A stretch of DNA of 64,000 nucleotides from Deltaproteobacteria bacterium. Lineage in GTDB: Bacteria > Desulfobacterota > Desulfobacteria > Desulfobacterales > B30-G6. The stretch covers positions 62,001 through 126,000 of the forward strand of contig JAJDNW010000061.1 in NCBI GenBank assembly GCA_022340465.1. The letters run 5' to 3'. The translations under genes and the position numbers were made by a program. This document shows positions 51,923 to 63,446 of this stretch, piece after piece (positions within the stretch are counted from its first letter, which is position 1; every line of letters begins with the position of its first letter). Below the pieces are notes generated by a model. That model saw only the letters and a list, made by a program, of their open reading frames with translations, was not told the DNA's origin and did not search any database.

Positions 51923-54900
51923 TTAGAACAATTCCAGTTGGGTATGGCCCCTTTTTTTTAAGGGGCTTTCGTCGATCTTACGGTAATTTTTCAGACCCTG
52001 CCGAATGTCGAACATAAATTTGGACGGCTCACGAGCTTCCTTTTTTCCAAAAACACTGCGTTTTTGGGCGTAGGATAGAAAAAGAGCCTGTTTGGCACGC
52101 GTCATGGCTACGTACAACAACCTGCGCTCTTCATCCTCGTCGGTCCCATGTTTCCCCTCACGCACAAATGGCACAAGGCCACGCTCACAGCCGCTAATGA
52201 AAACCACCGGAAATTCAAGCCCTTTTGATGCATGCATGGTCATCAGGGCGACTTTTTCCGCTCTCGAATCGAACATATCCGTATCCGTGTCCAGCGCCGA
52301 TGCCAGGCACAATGCCTGTTTCGAGTCGTATTGTCCCGATGTAACAATGAAATTGTCCAACACATCCCTTTTTTTTGCATCGTTCGCCGTTTTTTCACGA
52401 ATAGTGGTATTTATTAAAATATAATCGATGGTTTCCTGAAGATCACAGTCTTTCGTTTCCAAACGCATGCGCTCGAGCTTATCGATGAATTGCACAAATT
52501 TTAACTGGCGTTCCTTTTTCATCTGTTTCAGTGGAAAACGGCGAATATTTTTCAGGCTTTCGTCCAGGCTGAAACCGTTTTCAAAAGCCCAATCTCTCCA
52601 CGTAGTCACGGTTTTACGACCGACCCCGGAGCCGGAATATTCGCAAACCCTCTCCACATCCAGGTATGATCCGATGCGGGACACTATTTTTAAAAAGGAG
52701 AGGAGCGCAAGAACGCATTTTTCCGAATAGGCCTCTTTTTTTGAGACGACCTGACAGGGAATTCCGGCCCGTTCGAAGACTTCGGCAAAAATGTTGCACT
52801 GGCGTGCGGTCCGCATCAACACGGCAAAATCGCCAAAAGAATAATCCGACGCGGTTGAATTGAGGTCCGTTTTATCGAAATCGATGGAATAAAAACCGAC
52901 CCCGCCCACCATTTTTTCGATCTCCTTGCCGATGGTCACCGCTTCGCCCTTTTCATCGAAACAAGGCAATATCTCTATGTGTTCAGGGCCGTCTATCTTC
53001 GAAAACACGGTTCCGGTTCCCGCCGCCCGGTTTTCCCTTGCCGATCGTATCAACTGCTGGGATGCTTCGAGAACGACCCGAACGGAACGGTAATTCTGAG
53101 AAAGATTGATGGATTCAGCACCGGGGTAATCCCGGGTAAAACGATTAAAATACCTGACGTCCGAACCTCTGAATCCATAGATGGACTGGTCAGGATCACC
53201 GATGACGCATATATTGGCATCCGCGGGCGCCAGTTGCCTTATCATGCGATACTGGGCAAAATTGACGTCCTGATACTCGTCTATAAAAAGAAATCTATAT
53301 CTATTTCGAATCGTTTCCTTCCGCGCCGGGTCATTTTCAAGGGTATTGACCACATTACATAAAAGATCCTCATAATCCCACAAACCCTCCCTTGAAAGCA
53401 GTTTCTGATAAAACGCGTAAACCCTCTGAAAATTTATCTCATCATCGTCTTTGATGCGACCGGGGGTATGGTGGGGGCCGCGGATGTGTCGCTTTTCCTG
53501 AGCGATCCTCTCAAGCAGTTCGGAAATATCGAATAATGCATCTGGATCCGATCGTTTCAACCAGCTGACCGCCCGCTCCAAAAAGTATCGACGTTCACTT
53601 TCGTCGACAACCCTGAAAGAATCATATGCCTCGTTTTCCGCCAACATCTGAACACAGAAGGCATGAAATGTCGCTGCCAAAGGCACTCTTTTTTCATCTT
53701 GCAGAAGGTGTTGCAACCGTTGACGCATTTCTTGGGCGGCTTTGTTGGTAAAGGTCAACGCCAATATTTGATCCGGCCCCGCCTGCCCGTTTTCAATGAG
53801 AGAAGCAATTTTGTGGGTGATGGTCAGGGTCTTGCCGGTGCCCGGACCGGCAACAATGATCATGGGGCCGTTTGTGTGGCGAATCGCCCGCTGCTGCCGG
53901 TCGTTAAGCGTTGGTGACGTTTTCACGACGCCCCTGCACCGGTTAGAACGCTTCTCAGGACCGTTTTTTTTTTGAAAAAAGATTCGTTCGCCCTCAGCAG
54001 CACCTTTCTTTTTTTTCACATTCGGCATTTTGAAAAGAGGTTTCTGGCCGAATAAAAATGCCCTTTCCTCCTTGTCGAAAATTTCTATTTTTCCGAATTC
54101 ACCATCGAATCCGGGATCTATATTCACTTTTTTCCGGCGCACCCGCTGAATGGCTTCACTCAAATGGGGTAATTCGACACGTTCGAGATTCTCAAAGGAT
54201 AAACTGTTTACGATCTTCAGTTCCGGACCCAGATGATCCAGCAGGCGTTCATAGTGATAGGACACCTTTTTGGTATTGGGTCCCACGCCCAGAAGCTCAG
54301 ATAATATTTCTTCCAGTGGGATGATGCTTTGGTAGGGATGGCAAATCGAAGGCATTTGCCCCTCCAAACGGCTTGCCAGTTCTTCTACCCTGTACAGAAC
54401 ACCCAGCGTCATCGGCCTTTTGCACACCGGGCAGATGCCGGCTTTTTCCATGGTGCCGGCGGGCCATGAACGAACCCCGCATTTCCGATGCCCGTCAAGG
54501 TGATATTTTCCCTCCTCCGGATAAAATTCCAGCGTTCCTAAAAACCGATCGGGATCTCCCGATTCCATCGCCCCGCGAATGCTGTCGAACGACAAATCCG
54601 TGTCGAACCTATTGGCTTCCCTGCCCAGTTTGCCGGGCGAATGCGCATCTGAATTCGAAATGAGGGTCAAACCATCCAGAAATTTTACACGCCAGTTCAT
54701 GGGAGGATCCGATGACAATCCGGTTTCAACGGCAAATATATAGGGGGTCAGATCTTCGAAACACGCTTCGACGGTATCAAAACCGGATTTAGATCCAAGA
54801 AGCGAAAACCAGGGAGTCCAGATATGTGCGGGTATGAGAAAATTTTTTTCCGAGGTTTCGAGTACAATTTCCAGCAGATGCTTGGCATCGAGACCCAGAA

Positions 54901-55315
54901 TCGGCCTTCCATCGGAATGAACGTTGCCTATTTTTGCAAGTTCAGCGTTGAATTTTTTCGCGATATGTAAATCAGGAATAAATATAAGGTTGTGATTTTT
55001 TCTGGTTTTTCCATTTTTCTTATATATGTTGCTTATTTCACATGTCAGTATGAAACGGATATCGTCACGGCAGGATTTTGGAATGTGGCGTTCCAGCGAT
55101 GAAGCGATATCTTCCTTTAATTTAAAAAGACCATCCTCCGCGGGCGTTAGTTTGGCTTCTATTTCGGAAAACCACCCCGGATGGGTGAAATCGCCGGTGC
55201 CGATCACCTTCAATCCTTTTTTCTGAGCGGCGATATACAGATTTTCCAGGTCTAAATTTTTTGAGGTTGCGCGAGAATATTTTGAATGGATGTGAAAGTC
55301 AGCAATAAATTTCAT
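51923..55315 (-). CDS. Fusion of an EndoQ-like PHP DNA endonuclease with a UvrD/PcrA-type SF1 helicase
   Basis: This 1130-residue protein is a fusion. The first 430 residues match endonuclease Q: a PHP domain starting DFHIHSKYSRATSKN, TGDFTHPGW, SNSDAHSPGKLGREAN, and a zinc-finger region with KCG and CPVC near residues 278-300. EndoQ cuts DNA 5' of deaminated bases in archaea and some bacteria. From about 465 to the end is a superfamily 1A helicase: Walker A AGPGTGKT (about 487), FIDEYQD (about 678), GDPDQSIYGFRGS, NYRS, MTMHASKGLEFPVV and LLYVAMTRAK. Nicking followed by unwinding in one chain fits repair of hydrolytic base damage. It is divergent from dnaN. Confidence 0.8.
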   Translation of the reverse strand: MKFIADFHIHSKYSRATSKNLDLENLYIAAQKKGLKVIGTGDFTHPGWFSEIEAKLTPAEDGLFKLKEDIASSLERHIPKSCRDDIRFILTCEISNIYKKNGKTRKNHNLIFIPDLHIAKKFNAELAKIGNVHSDGRPILGLDAKHLLEIVLETSEKNFLIPAHIWTPWFSLLGSKSGFDTVEACFEDLTPYIFAVETGLSSDPPMNWRVKFLDGLTLISNSDAHSPGKLGREANRFDTDLSFDSIRGAMESGDPDRFLGTLEFYPEEGKYHLDGHRKCGVRSWPAGTMEKAGICPVCKRPMTLGVLYRVEELASRLEGQMPSICHPYQSIIPLEEILSELLGVGPNTKKVSYHYERLLDHLGPELKIVNSLSFENLERVELPHLSEAIQRVRRKKVNIDPGFDGEFGKIEIFDKEERAFLFGQKPLFKMPNVKKKKGAAEGERIFFQKKNGPEKRSNRCRGVVKTSPTLNDRQQRAIRHTNGPMIIVAGPGTGKTLTITHKIASLIENGQAGPDQILALTFTNKAAQEMRQRLQHLLQDEKRVPLAATFHAFCVQMLAENEAYDSFRVVDESERRYFLERAVSWLKRSDPDALFDISELLERIAQEKRHIRGPHHTPGRIKDDDEINFQRVYAFYQKLLSREGLWDYEDLLCNVVNTLENDPARKETIRNRYRFLFIDEYQDVNFAQYRMIRQLAPADANICVIGDPDQSIYGFRGSDVRYFNRFTRDYPGAESINLSQNYRSVRVVLEASQQLIRSARENRAAGTGTVFSKIDGPEHIEILPCFDEKGEAVTIGKEIEKMVGGVGFYSIDFDKTDLNSTASDYSFGDFAVLMRTARQCNIFAEVFERAGIPCQVVSKKEAYSEKCVLALLSFLKIVSRIGSYLDVERVCEYSGSGVGRKTVTTWRDWAFENGFSLDESLKNIRRFPLKQMKKERQLKFVQFIDKLERMRLETKDCDLQETIDYILINTTIREKTANDAKKRDVLDNFIVTSGQYDSKQALCLASALDTDTDMFDSRAEKVALMTMHASKGLEFPVVFISGCERGLVPFVREGKHGTDEDEERRLLYVAMTRAKQALFLSYAQKRSVFGKKEAREPSKFMFDIRQGLKNYRKIDESPLKKRGHTQLELF

Positions 55316-55511
55316 TTAATCATTATTTTAAACGGTTCAGGTATCGAATATGCTTGTATAGTCTTGCCAAAAAGGCTATATATTTATATTTAATACGTTA
55401 TTAACTACAACATATAGTATTCTGTCGCTGTTTTTCCTTCTTAACAGATCGTATGTTGTCAATAAGTATGGAATTATGAACAACATCGGAGACACTGCAC
55501 AAAAAATGGTC

Positions 55512-55534
55512 GTTGTTGATAGGTAATCAACAAC
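55512..55534. repeat. Perfect inverted repeat upstream of dnaN
   Basis: GTTGTTGAT (55512-55520) and ATCAACAAC (55526-55534) flank AGGTA. The 9-bp arms are perfect. It is a candidate protein-binding operator for dnaN or the divergent helicase gene. Confidence 0.6.
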
Positions 55535-55600
55535 TTTATTGTAAAGTATTAAATATATTTATGTAAATATATTCAATATATTATGTGCTTTTTGTAGTTA

Positions 55601-55633
55601 TTGACAGCATATATATATAATTACTTTTATACT
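55601..55633 (+). promoter_or_regulatory. Possible dnaN promoter
   Basis: An exact TTGACA lies at 55601-55606. Downstream -10 candidates are TTTTAT (55625-55630, spacing 18) and TATACT (55628-55633, spacing 21). AAGGA upstream of the ATG at 55651 gives the ribosome binding site. The exact -10 is uncertain. Confidence 0.45.
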
Positions 55634-55650
55634 TTAAATAAGGAATAGAT

Positions 55651-59210
<3,560 letters not shown>

Positions 59211-59229
59211 AATAGATGATTCGGCTTTT

Positions 59230-59397
59230 ATGGTAACGGCAAATCTCACCGGGATTTGCCGTATCCTATCGGCCGGCCGGGTGGGCAAAGCGGACGAGGT
59301 GACGGCCTGCATCTGCTTTCTGGCATCCCATATGGCCCCGTTTGTGGTGGGCGCAGCCTGGTCCAAAGATGGTGGTTTGACGGCTTTCGGCTATTAG
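59230..59397 (+). pseudogene. Remnant of a short-chain dehydrogenase (FabG-like) C-terminus
   Basis: This 55-codon stretch encodes AGRVGKADEVTACICFLASH and then FVVGAAWSKDGGLTAFGY, ending at a TAG. This is the C-terminal end of an SDR enzyme (GRxGxxxEV, LAS, G-x(3)-S/D-DGG). No upstream SDR sequence, including the TGxxxGxG or YxxxK motifs, is found: gyrB ends at 59210 directly before it. It is best read as a decayed gene fragment left between gyrB and the convergent KASIII-like gene. A short translated product from the ATG at 59230 is possible but would not be a functional SDR. Confidence 0.65.
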
Positions 59398-60914
59398 AGA
59401 ATCTGCAGAAAAGAACTTCGCGTCATTCCGGCACCGACAGAGTCATTCAGGATGATCCTGGCGGATTGAAGCGTCTTCACATTGCGGTTGACAGGAAATC
59501 CATTGATGGTATCGGGTTTGAGTGCGCCTCTCGCCAGGTCGTATGGCAACCGTTGCATGCATACAACGGAGCAGTTGCCCCTTTCGTGAACGTTGGTGAT
59601 CATCTTGTTGGCCAAATAATCCGTGACATCCTTTTTCAAGTCGGGTTGTCCGTTTTCCAGCACCTTTTCAAGGGTTAGGGGCAGCATGGCAAAATTGGCC
59701 TGGTGTTCGATCAGCAGGTCGAGTTTTTTCATGGACAGGTTGTTGTTCGAAAGCAGGGTGTGGATGTGGTGCGTGGCACCTCTTGTCGCGTAAAGAAAGA
59801 CGCCTTTGCCGTTCATGTCTCCAAAAACATCGTTTTCGAGTTCGAGGGCCTGTATATACTCCGCAAAGCATCCGTGGGTTCTGGTGCGGGCATCCACAAT
59901 CCCTTTTTCCGGTTTCAGGAAAGGAAAGGGTCCGCCACTGTGGATCGTCAGGCGGAAAGTCAAATCCGCGCGCAGGTAGATGGACACGATGGTGCGATGT
60001 TTTCCCGCAAGGATGTAGGCTTGAGCCAGGGTTTCGACCATCTGGGGGTCGTCTGCTAACGTATTGATGTCATAAGCAAAAGAATCAACATCGCCGTCGT
60101 ACAAGTCGAGCAGGCCTTTAAAACCCCTGGCCTGTTTTATCTTTTTCGGAAAAGTGCGCTCGACCAGGCTGTGCTGAAGTCTGGCGGCCGTGGCCGGAAC
60201 CCTGTGGGGCAGTGAACCCAACTTGTTGTCTAAGATGATTCCGTCTATTTTTTCGCCTTGATTTAAATCGTGTATGATTTCAGCCAGGTGATCGATAAAA
60301 TCCGGCCTGAGCACTCCCTGGAAAACCCTGGTTTCAATGGTGTTGTCCGGAGGATCCACTTGTGCGGTTGTTTCGAGGGCCGTTGCCAGGGAGTCATCAC
60401 CAAAAATGATGTTGGAGGTATCCAGAGGTGTAAACGCCTGGCAACGGTGAATGTTTTCAGCCCCGACGACAATGGATATGTCTCCCTTTTTGAGAAAACC
60501 GGAGAGGGAGAGCATGAGGAGCAGTTCCACACTGACGTTGTATCCCGGGCAACCGGCATACAGGTCGAAGGGAACCGCTGTTGGGCATTGCTCCCTGATT
60601 ACGTCGAAGGGATATCTGATCAGCGGTCCGGCGTCGTGTTTGTCGTCACCGACATTGGTGGCTCCGATGACGATCTTGACGCGGGCGGGATCGAATTCCG
60701 CTTTATCCATCAGGTCTTTCAGCGAAAGCGTTCCAATCCGCGTATCCTGAGGGGCGACGACGCGGGTCCTGACGCCGACGCGTTCTTGAATGGTTTTGTT
60801 GTTGACGGGAATATTGCCTTTGAAAAACATTCCCTTGTTTTCGTACATGGCGTTATCCGTGAGGGTACCGCCGTTCCATGCGCCGTAATCGATGATTTGC
60901 AGGGCAGAATTCAT
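59394..60914 (-). CDS. Long KASIII (FabH)-like 3-oxoacyl-ACP synthase family protein
   Basis: This 506-residue protein is far longer than FabH (about 320). It has FabH/thiolase-fold landmarks: a nucleophilic cysteine in LYAGCPGYNVSVELLLML (about residue 130), GAENIHRCQ, a histidine-containing motif LLIEHQANFAML (about 405), and GNCSVVCM (about 455) at the position of FabH GNTSAAS. The C-H-N triad thus appears complete. About 180 extra residues lie between the cysteine and histidine regions. It may condense an acyl-CoA or ACP starter with malonyl-ACP, but its substrate is unknown. It converges with the SDR remnant. Confidence 0.7.
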   Translation of the reverse strand: MNSALQIIDYGAWNGGTLTDNAMYENKGMFFKGNIPVNNKTIQERVGVRTRVVAPQDTRIGTLSLKDLMDKAEFDPARVKIVIGATNVGDDKHDAGPLIRYPFDVIREQCPTAVPFDLYAGCPGYNVSVELLLMLSLSGFLKKGDISIVVGAENIHRCQAFTPLDTSNIIFGDDSLATALETTAQVDPPDNTIETRVFQGVLRPDFIDHLAEIIHDLNQGEKIDGIILDNKLGSLPHRVPATAARLQHSLVERTFPKKIKQARGFKGLLDLYDGDVDSFAYDINTLADDPQMVETLAQAYILAGKHRTIVSIYLRADLTFRLTIHSGGPFPFLKPEKGIVDARTRTHGCFAEYIQALELENDVFGDMNGKGVFLYATRGATHHIHTLLSNNNLSMKKLDLLIEHQANFAMLPLTLEKVLENGQPDLKKDVTDYLANKMITNVHERGNCSVVCMQRLPYDLARGALKPDTINGFPVNRNVKTLQSARIILNDSVGAGMTRSSFLQIL

Positions 60915-61089
60915 TGTCGAACCAATCTCCTGAATCGTGACATGCGATTGTATTTTTTTAGTTGATTATGAATAGTACAAATGGGATTAAGATGAAAAGT
61001 GCTTTAAACGGATTTTGAGGAAAGTTTTGTAAAAGAATTGTAAAAACGAGAAATGCTGCGCATTCTTTCATGAAACAAGGAGATTTCTT

Positions 61090-61881
61090 TTGAAGATTCA
61101 TATGGTAAAAGCGAGGGATTTACCGGACCTTTGGTTTCAGGCGGTTCACGATATTCTGGACAACGGCAGACGCTTCACCATCGACCGCGGGTCATACGCC
61201 GGACAGACGCGGTTGGAGTATGACTATTTTTGCGGACACGTTATCCATCCCTACACCATCCCCCTGATACCCGACATTCCGCCTTCCTGCGGCATCCCCA
61301 ATCCTGTGGAAGATGCCTATATCTACGGCGGTGATGGCTACGAACGCTCCTATATCGAATATCTGATGACCGGCCACAAGGAGCCGGGTGAGTCCTACAC
61401 ATACGGCGAGCGGTTGACCCGCGCCCCGATAACCGGAAACAAAAAGATGTGGTGGGATGAAAACAACCGGGAGATTATCGACCGGCGGGACACGGATGGC
61501 AGGATCGTTTTCGAAGAGGAGGGGGCGCTTTACCTCAATCAGATCGAGTGGATCATCGATACGTACAAGCATTTCGGTTATCGCAACAATCAAATGGTTC
61601 TCCAGGTGGCACATCCATCGGACATGACCCTCCTGGACCCCCCCTGTCTGCGTTCCATCGACACCCGCATTCAGGATGGAAAACTTAATTTTATCGTTTA
61701 CTTCAGGTCGTGGGACCTCTGGGGCGGCCTGCCGGCAAACCTGGCAGGCATTCAGAATTTAAAAAGTTACATGGCTGCCGAGATCGGGGTCGAGGACGGC
61801 GAGATGATCGTTGAAAGCAAGGGCCTGCATCTTTACGGGTATGCCGAGGACCTCGCCAAGTTGCGTTGTCTGCGCACATAA
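61090..61881 (+). CDS. Archaeal-type thymidylate synthase-like protein (ThyA superfamily)
   Basis: This 263-residue protein has the ThyA core features: YGERLTRAP, the catalytic-cysteine region LLDPPCLRSID (corresponding to ThyA LPPCH; cysteine about residue 185), then LNFIVYFRSWDLWGGLPANLAGIQNLKSYMA, matching the ThyA R-S-x-D-x(3)-G-L-P-x-N block, and ESKGLHLYGYAEDLA. It resembles the archaeal TYTS-type enzymes (methanogen-like) rather than bacterial ThyA. It would methylate dUMP with methylene-tetrahydrofolate or methanopterin, though a dCMP-hydroxymethylase-like or hypermodification role cannot be excluded. AAGGAGA (61077-61083) upstream of the ATG, which reads TTGAAG or ATG in different start choices, is its ribosome binding site; the TTG at 61090 starts MKIHMVK. 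Confidence 0.75.
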   Translation: MKIHMVKARDLPDLWFQAVHDILDNGRRFTIDRGSYAGQTRLEYDYFCGHVIHPYTIPLIPDIPPSCGIPNPVEDAYIYGGDGYERSYIEYLMTGHKEPGESYTYGERLTRAPITGNKKMWWDENNREIIDRRDTDGRIVFEEEGALYLNQIEWIIDTYKHFGYRNNQMVLQVAHPSDMTLLDPPCLRSIDTRIQDGKLNFIVYFRSWDLWGGLPANLAGIQNLKSYMAAEIGVEDGEMIVESKGLHLYGYAEDLAKLRCLRT

Positions 61882-61882
61882 A

Positions 61883-61897
61883 AAATGCGGCGCATTT
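61883..61897 (-). terminator. Weak terminator between thyA-like gene and asnS
   Basis: AAATGC (61883-61888) and GCATTT (61892-61897) flank GGC. On the minus strand the stem is followed by a T-rich stretch, so it may end asnS transcription. The stem is short. Confidence 0.35.
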
Positions 61898-61901
61898 GTT
61901 G

Positions 61902-63287
61902 TTAAAATTCGATGCTGTTGGGGGTACGGGGAAAAGGGATGACGTCCCGTATGTTAGACACGCCGGTGAGCAGCATGAGCAGGCGCTCGAACCCCAGGCC
62001 GAAGCCGCTGTGGGGCACGCTGCCGAAGCGGCGTGAGTCCAGGTACCACCAGTAGCTTTCCCTGGAAAGGCCCGTTTCATCGATTCTGCGCTCCAATACC
62101 TGCAGGCGTTCCTCCCGCTGAGAGCCGCCGATGATTTCACCGATCTTGGGCACCAGGACATCCATGGCGCCCACGGTTTGATCGTCGTCGTTGAGGCGCA
62201 TGTAGAACGCTTTGATCTCTTTGGGGTAATCGTAGACGATGACCGGTTTTTTGAAGTGCTCTTCGGTCAGATAGCGTTCGTGTTCAGACTGCAGGTCCCT
62301 GCCGACATCGACGTCGAATTCAAAGTTCTTTTTTGATTTTTTCAGGATGTCGACAGCTTCCATGTACGGTAACCTGACAAAGGGCTTGGAGACGATCGTT
62401 TGGAGGGTTTCCAAAAGCGTCTTATCCACGAAGCGGCCGAACAGTTCGATGTCTTCCCTGCAGTTATCTAGGGCATAACGGCAAAGGTGCCGGATCATTT
62501 CCTCACCCAGGTCCATACACCCGTTCAGGTCGCAAAAGGCCATTTCCGGTTCCACCATCCAGAATTCGGCTACATGGCGGCTGGTGTTGGAGTTTTCGGC
62601 GCGGAAGGTGGGGCCGAAGGTGTACACGTCACCCAGGGAGAGGGCGAACATTTCAGCGGAGAGCTGTCCGGAAACGGTTAGGCCGGCCTCTTTACCGAAA
62701 AAGTCGCGCAGGTAATCCGGTTTGCCTTCCTTCAGCGGCAGGCTCTCGAGGGGCAGGGTGGTAACGCGGAACAGCTCACCAGCCCCTTCGCAGTCGGAAG
62801 CCGTGATGATGGGCGTGTGAATATAACGGAAGCCCTTGGTTTTAAAAAAATGGTGAATGGCATAGGATAGCTCGGAGCGAATACGGAATATGGCCCCATA
62901 TTTGTTCGTTCGAGGACGCAAGTGGGCGATGGTTCTTAAAAATTCGTCGCTGTGTCTTTTTTTCTGCAGGGGAAAGTCTTCCGGGGCCAGGTGCACGATG
63001 TCGAGCTTTTGGGCGACAAGTTCCCAGCGCTGCCCTTTTCCCTTGGAAGCGACCAATGTTCCTTCAATGGCAACAGCGGATCCGGTGGTGATTTTTTTTA
63101 CGTCAGCGTAGTTGGGCAGCGTATCGTCGGCGATCACCTGTATGTTTTTAAGGCAGGACCCGTCGTTGACCTCGATAAAAGAGAAGGTCTTGGTGTCCCT
63201 GCGCGTCCGCACCCATCCCTTGATCAGTACGTCGTCCCTGGGTTCCGATAAATTTAATACCGTATGGATTTTGCTTCGTTTTGCCAT
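61902..63287 (-). CDS. asnS: Asparaginyl-tRNA synthetase
   Basis: This 461-residue class IIb synthetase begins with an OB-fold anticodon-binding domain ([25 protein letters not shown], about residues 20-45). Class II motif 2 lies in [24 protein letters not shown] (about 230-253) and motif 3 at the C-terminus, [15 protein letters not shown] followed by [11 protein letters not shown], the AsnRS signature ending. It charges tRNA-Asn. AspRS would differ in the C-terminal motif and has an additional GAD insertion in bacteria, absent here. Confidence 0.93.
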   Translation of the reverse strand: MAKRSKIHTVLNLSEPRDDVLIKGWVRTRRDTKTFSFIEVNDGSCLKNIQVIADDTLPNYADVKKITTGSAVAIEGTLVASKGKGQRWELVAQKLDIVHLAPEDFPLQKKRHSDEFLRTIAHLRPRTNKYGAIFRIRSELSYAIHHFFKTKGFRYIHTPIITASDCEGAGELFRVTTLPLESLPLKEGKPDYLRDFFGKEAGLTVSGQLSAEMFALSLGDVYTFGPTFRAENSNTSRHVAEFWMVEPEMAFCDLNGCMDLGEEMIRHLCRYALDNCREDIELFGRFVDKTLLETLQTIVSKPFVRLPYMEAVDILKKSKKNFEFDVDVGRDLQSEHERYLTEEHFKKPVIVYDYPKEIKAFYMRLNDDDQTVGAMDVLVPKIGEIIGGSQREERLQVLERRIDETGLSRESYWWYLDSRRFGSVPHSGFGLGFERLLMLLTGVSNIRDVIPFPRTPNSIEF

Positions 63288-63384
63288 GGCCCCCTCATTA
63301 GCGTTCGATCGATGGCATCGCCTATGAATAATACCGCTGCAACCGTGAAAAACTCGGCTCTATTTTATTATCATATTAAAAACG

Positions 63385-63446
63385 CTAACTTCTTCGGCAT
63401 TAAAATTAGTAATTGCGTAAGCTAAGTTTAATGCCGAAGAAGTTAG
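63385..63446 (-). terminator. Large perfect inverted repeat terminator after the PDZ protease gene
   Basis: A perfect 20-bp inverted repeat (63385-63404 with 63427-63446) has a 22-base loop that itself contains TTAG/CTAA. On the minus strand it is followed by TTTTTAATATG. The right arm includes the stop codon of the protease gene (63443-63445). It functions most likely as the terminator of that gene; the long arms are unusual. Confidence 0.65.

Larger units (their letters stand above)
55316..55650. other. AT-rich intergenic region upstream of dnaN (possible origin-proximal region)
   Basis: This 335-base gap separates the divergent EndoQ-helicase and dnaN genes and is strikingly AT-rich. It holds repeated ACAACAT/ATGTTGT words (55407-55413, 55453-55459 inverted, 55480-55486) and a perfect 23-base inverted repeat at 55512-55534. 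No TTATNCACA DnaA box was found by eye and dnaA is not in the window. It must hold promoters for both flanking genes; it could be near the origin, but that is unproven. Confidence 0.45.

Noticed and set aside
55316-55650. Replication origin (oriC) call
   Set aside because: AT-rich and adjacent to dnaN-gyrB, but no TTATNCACA-type DnaA boxes and no dnaA gene, so only reported as a possibility.
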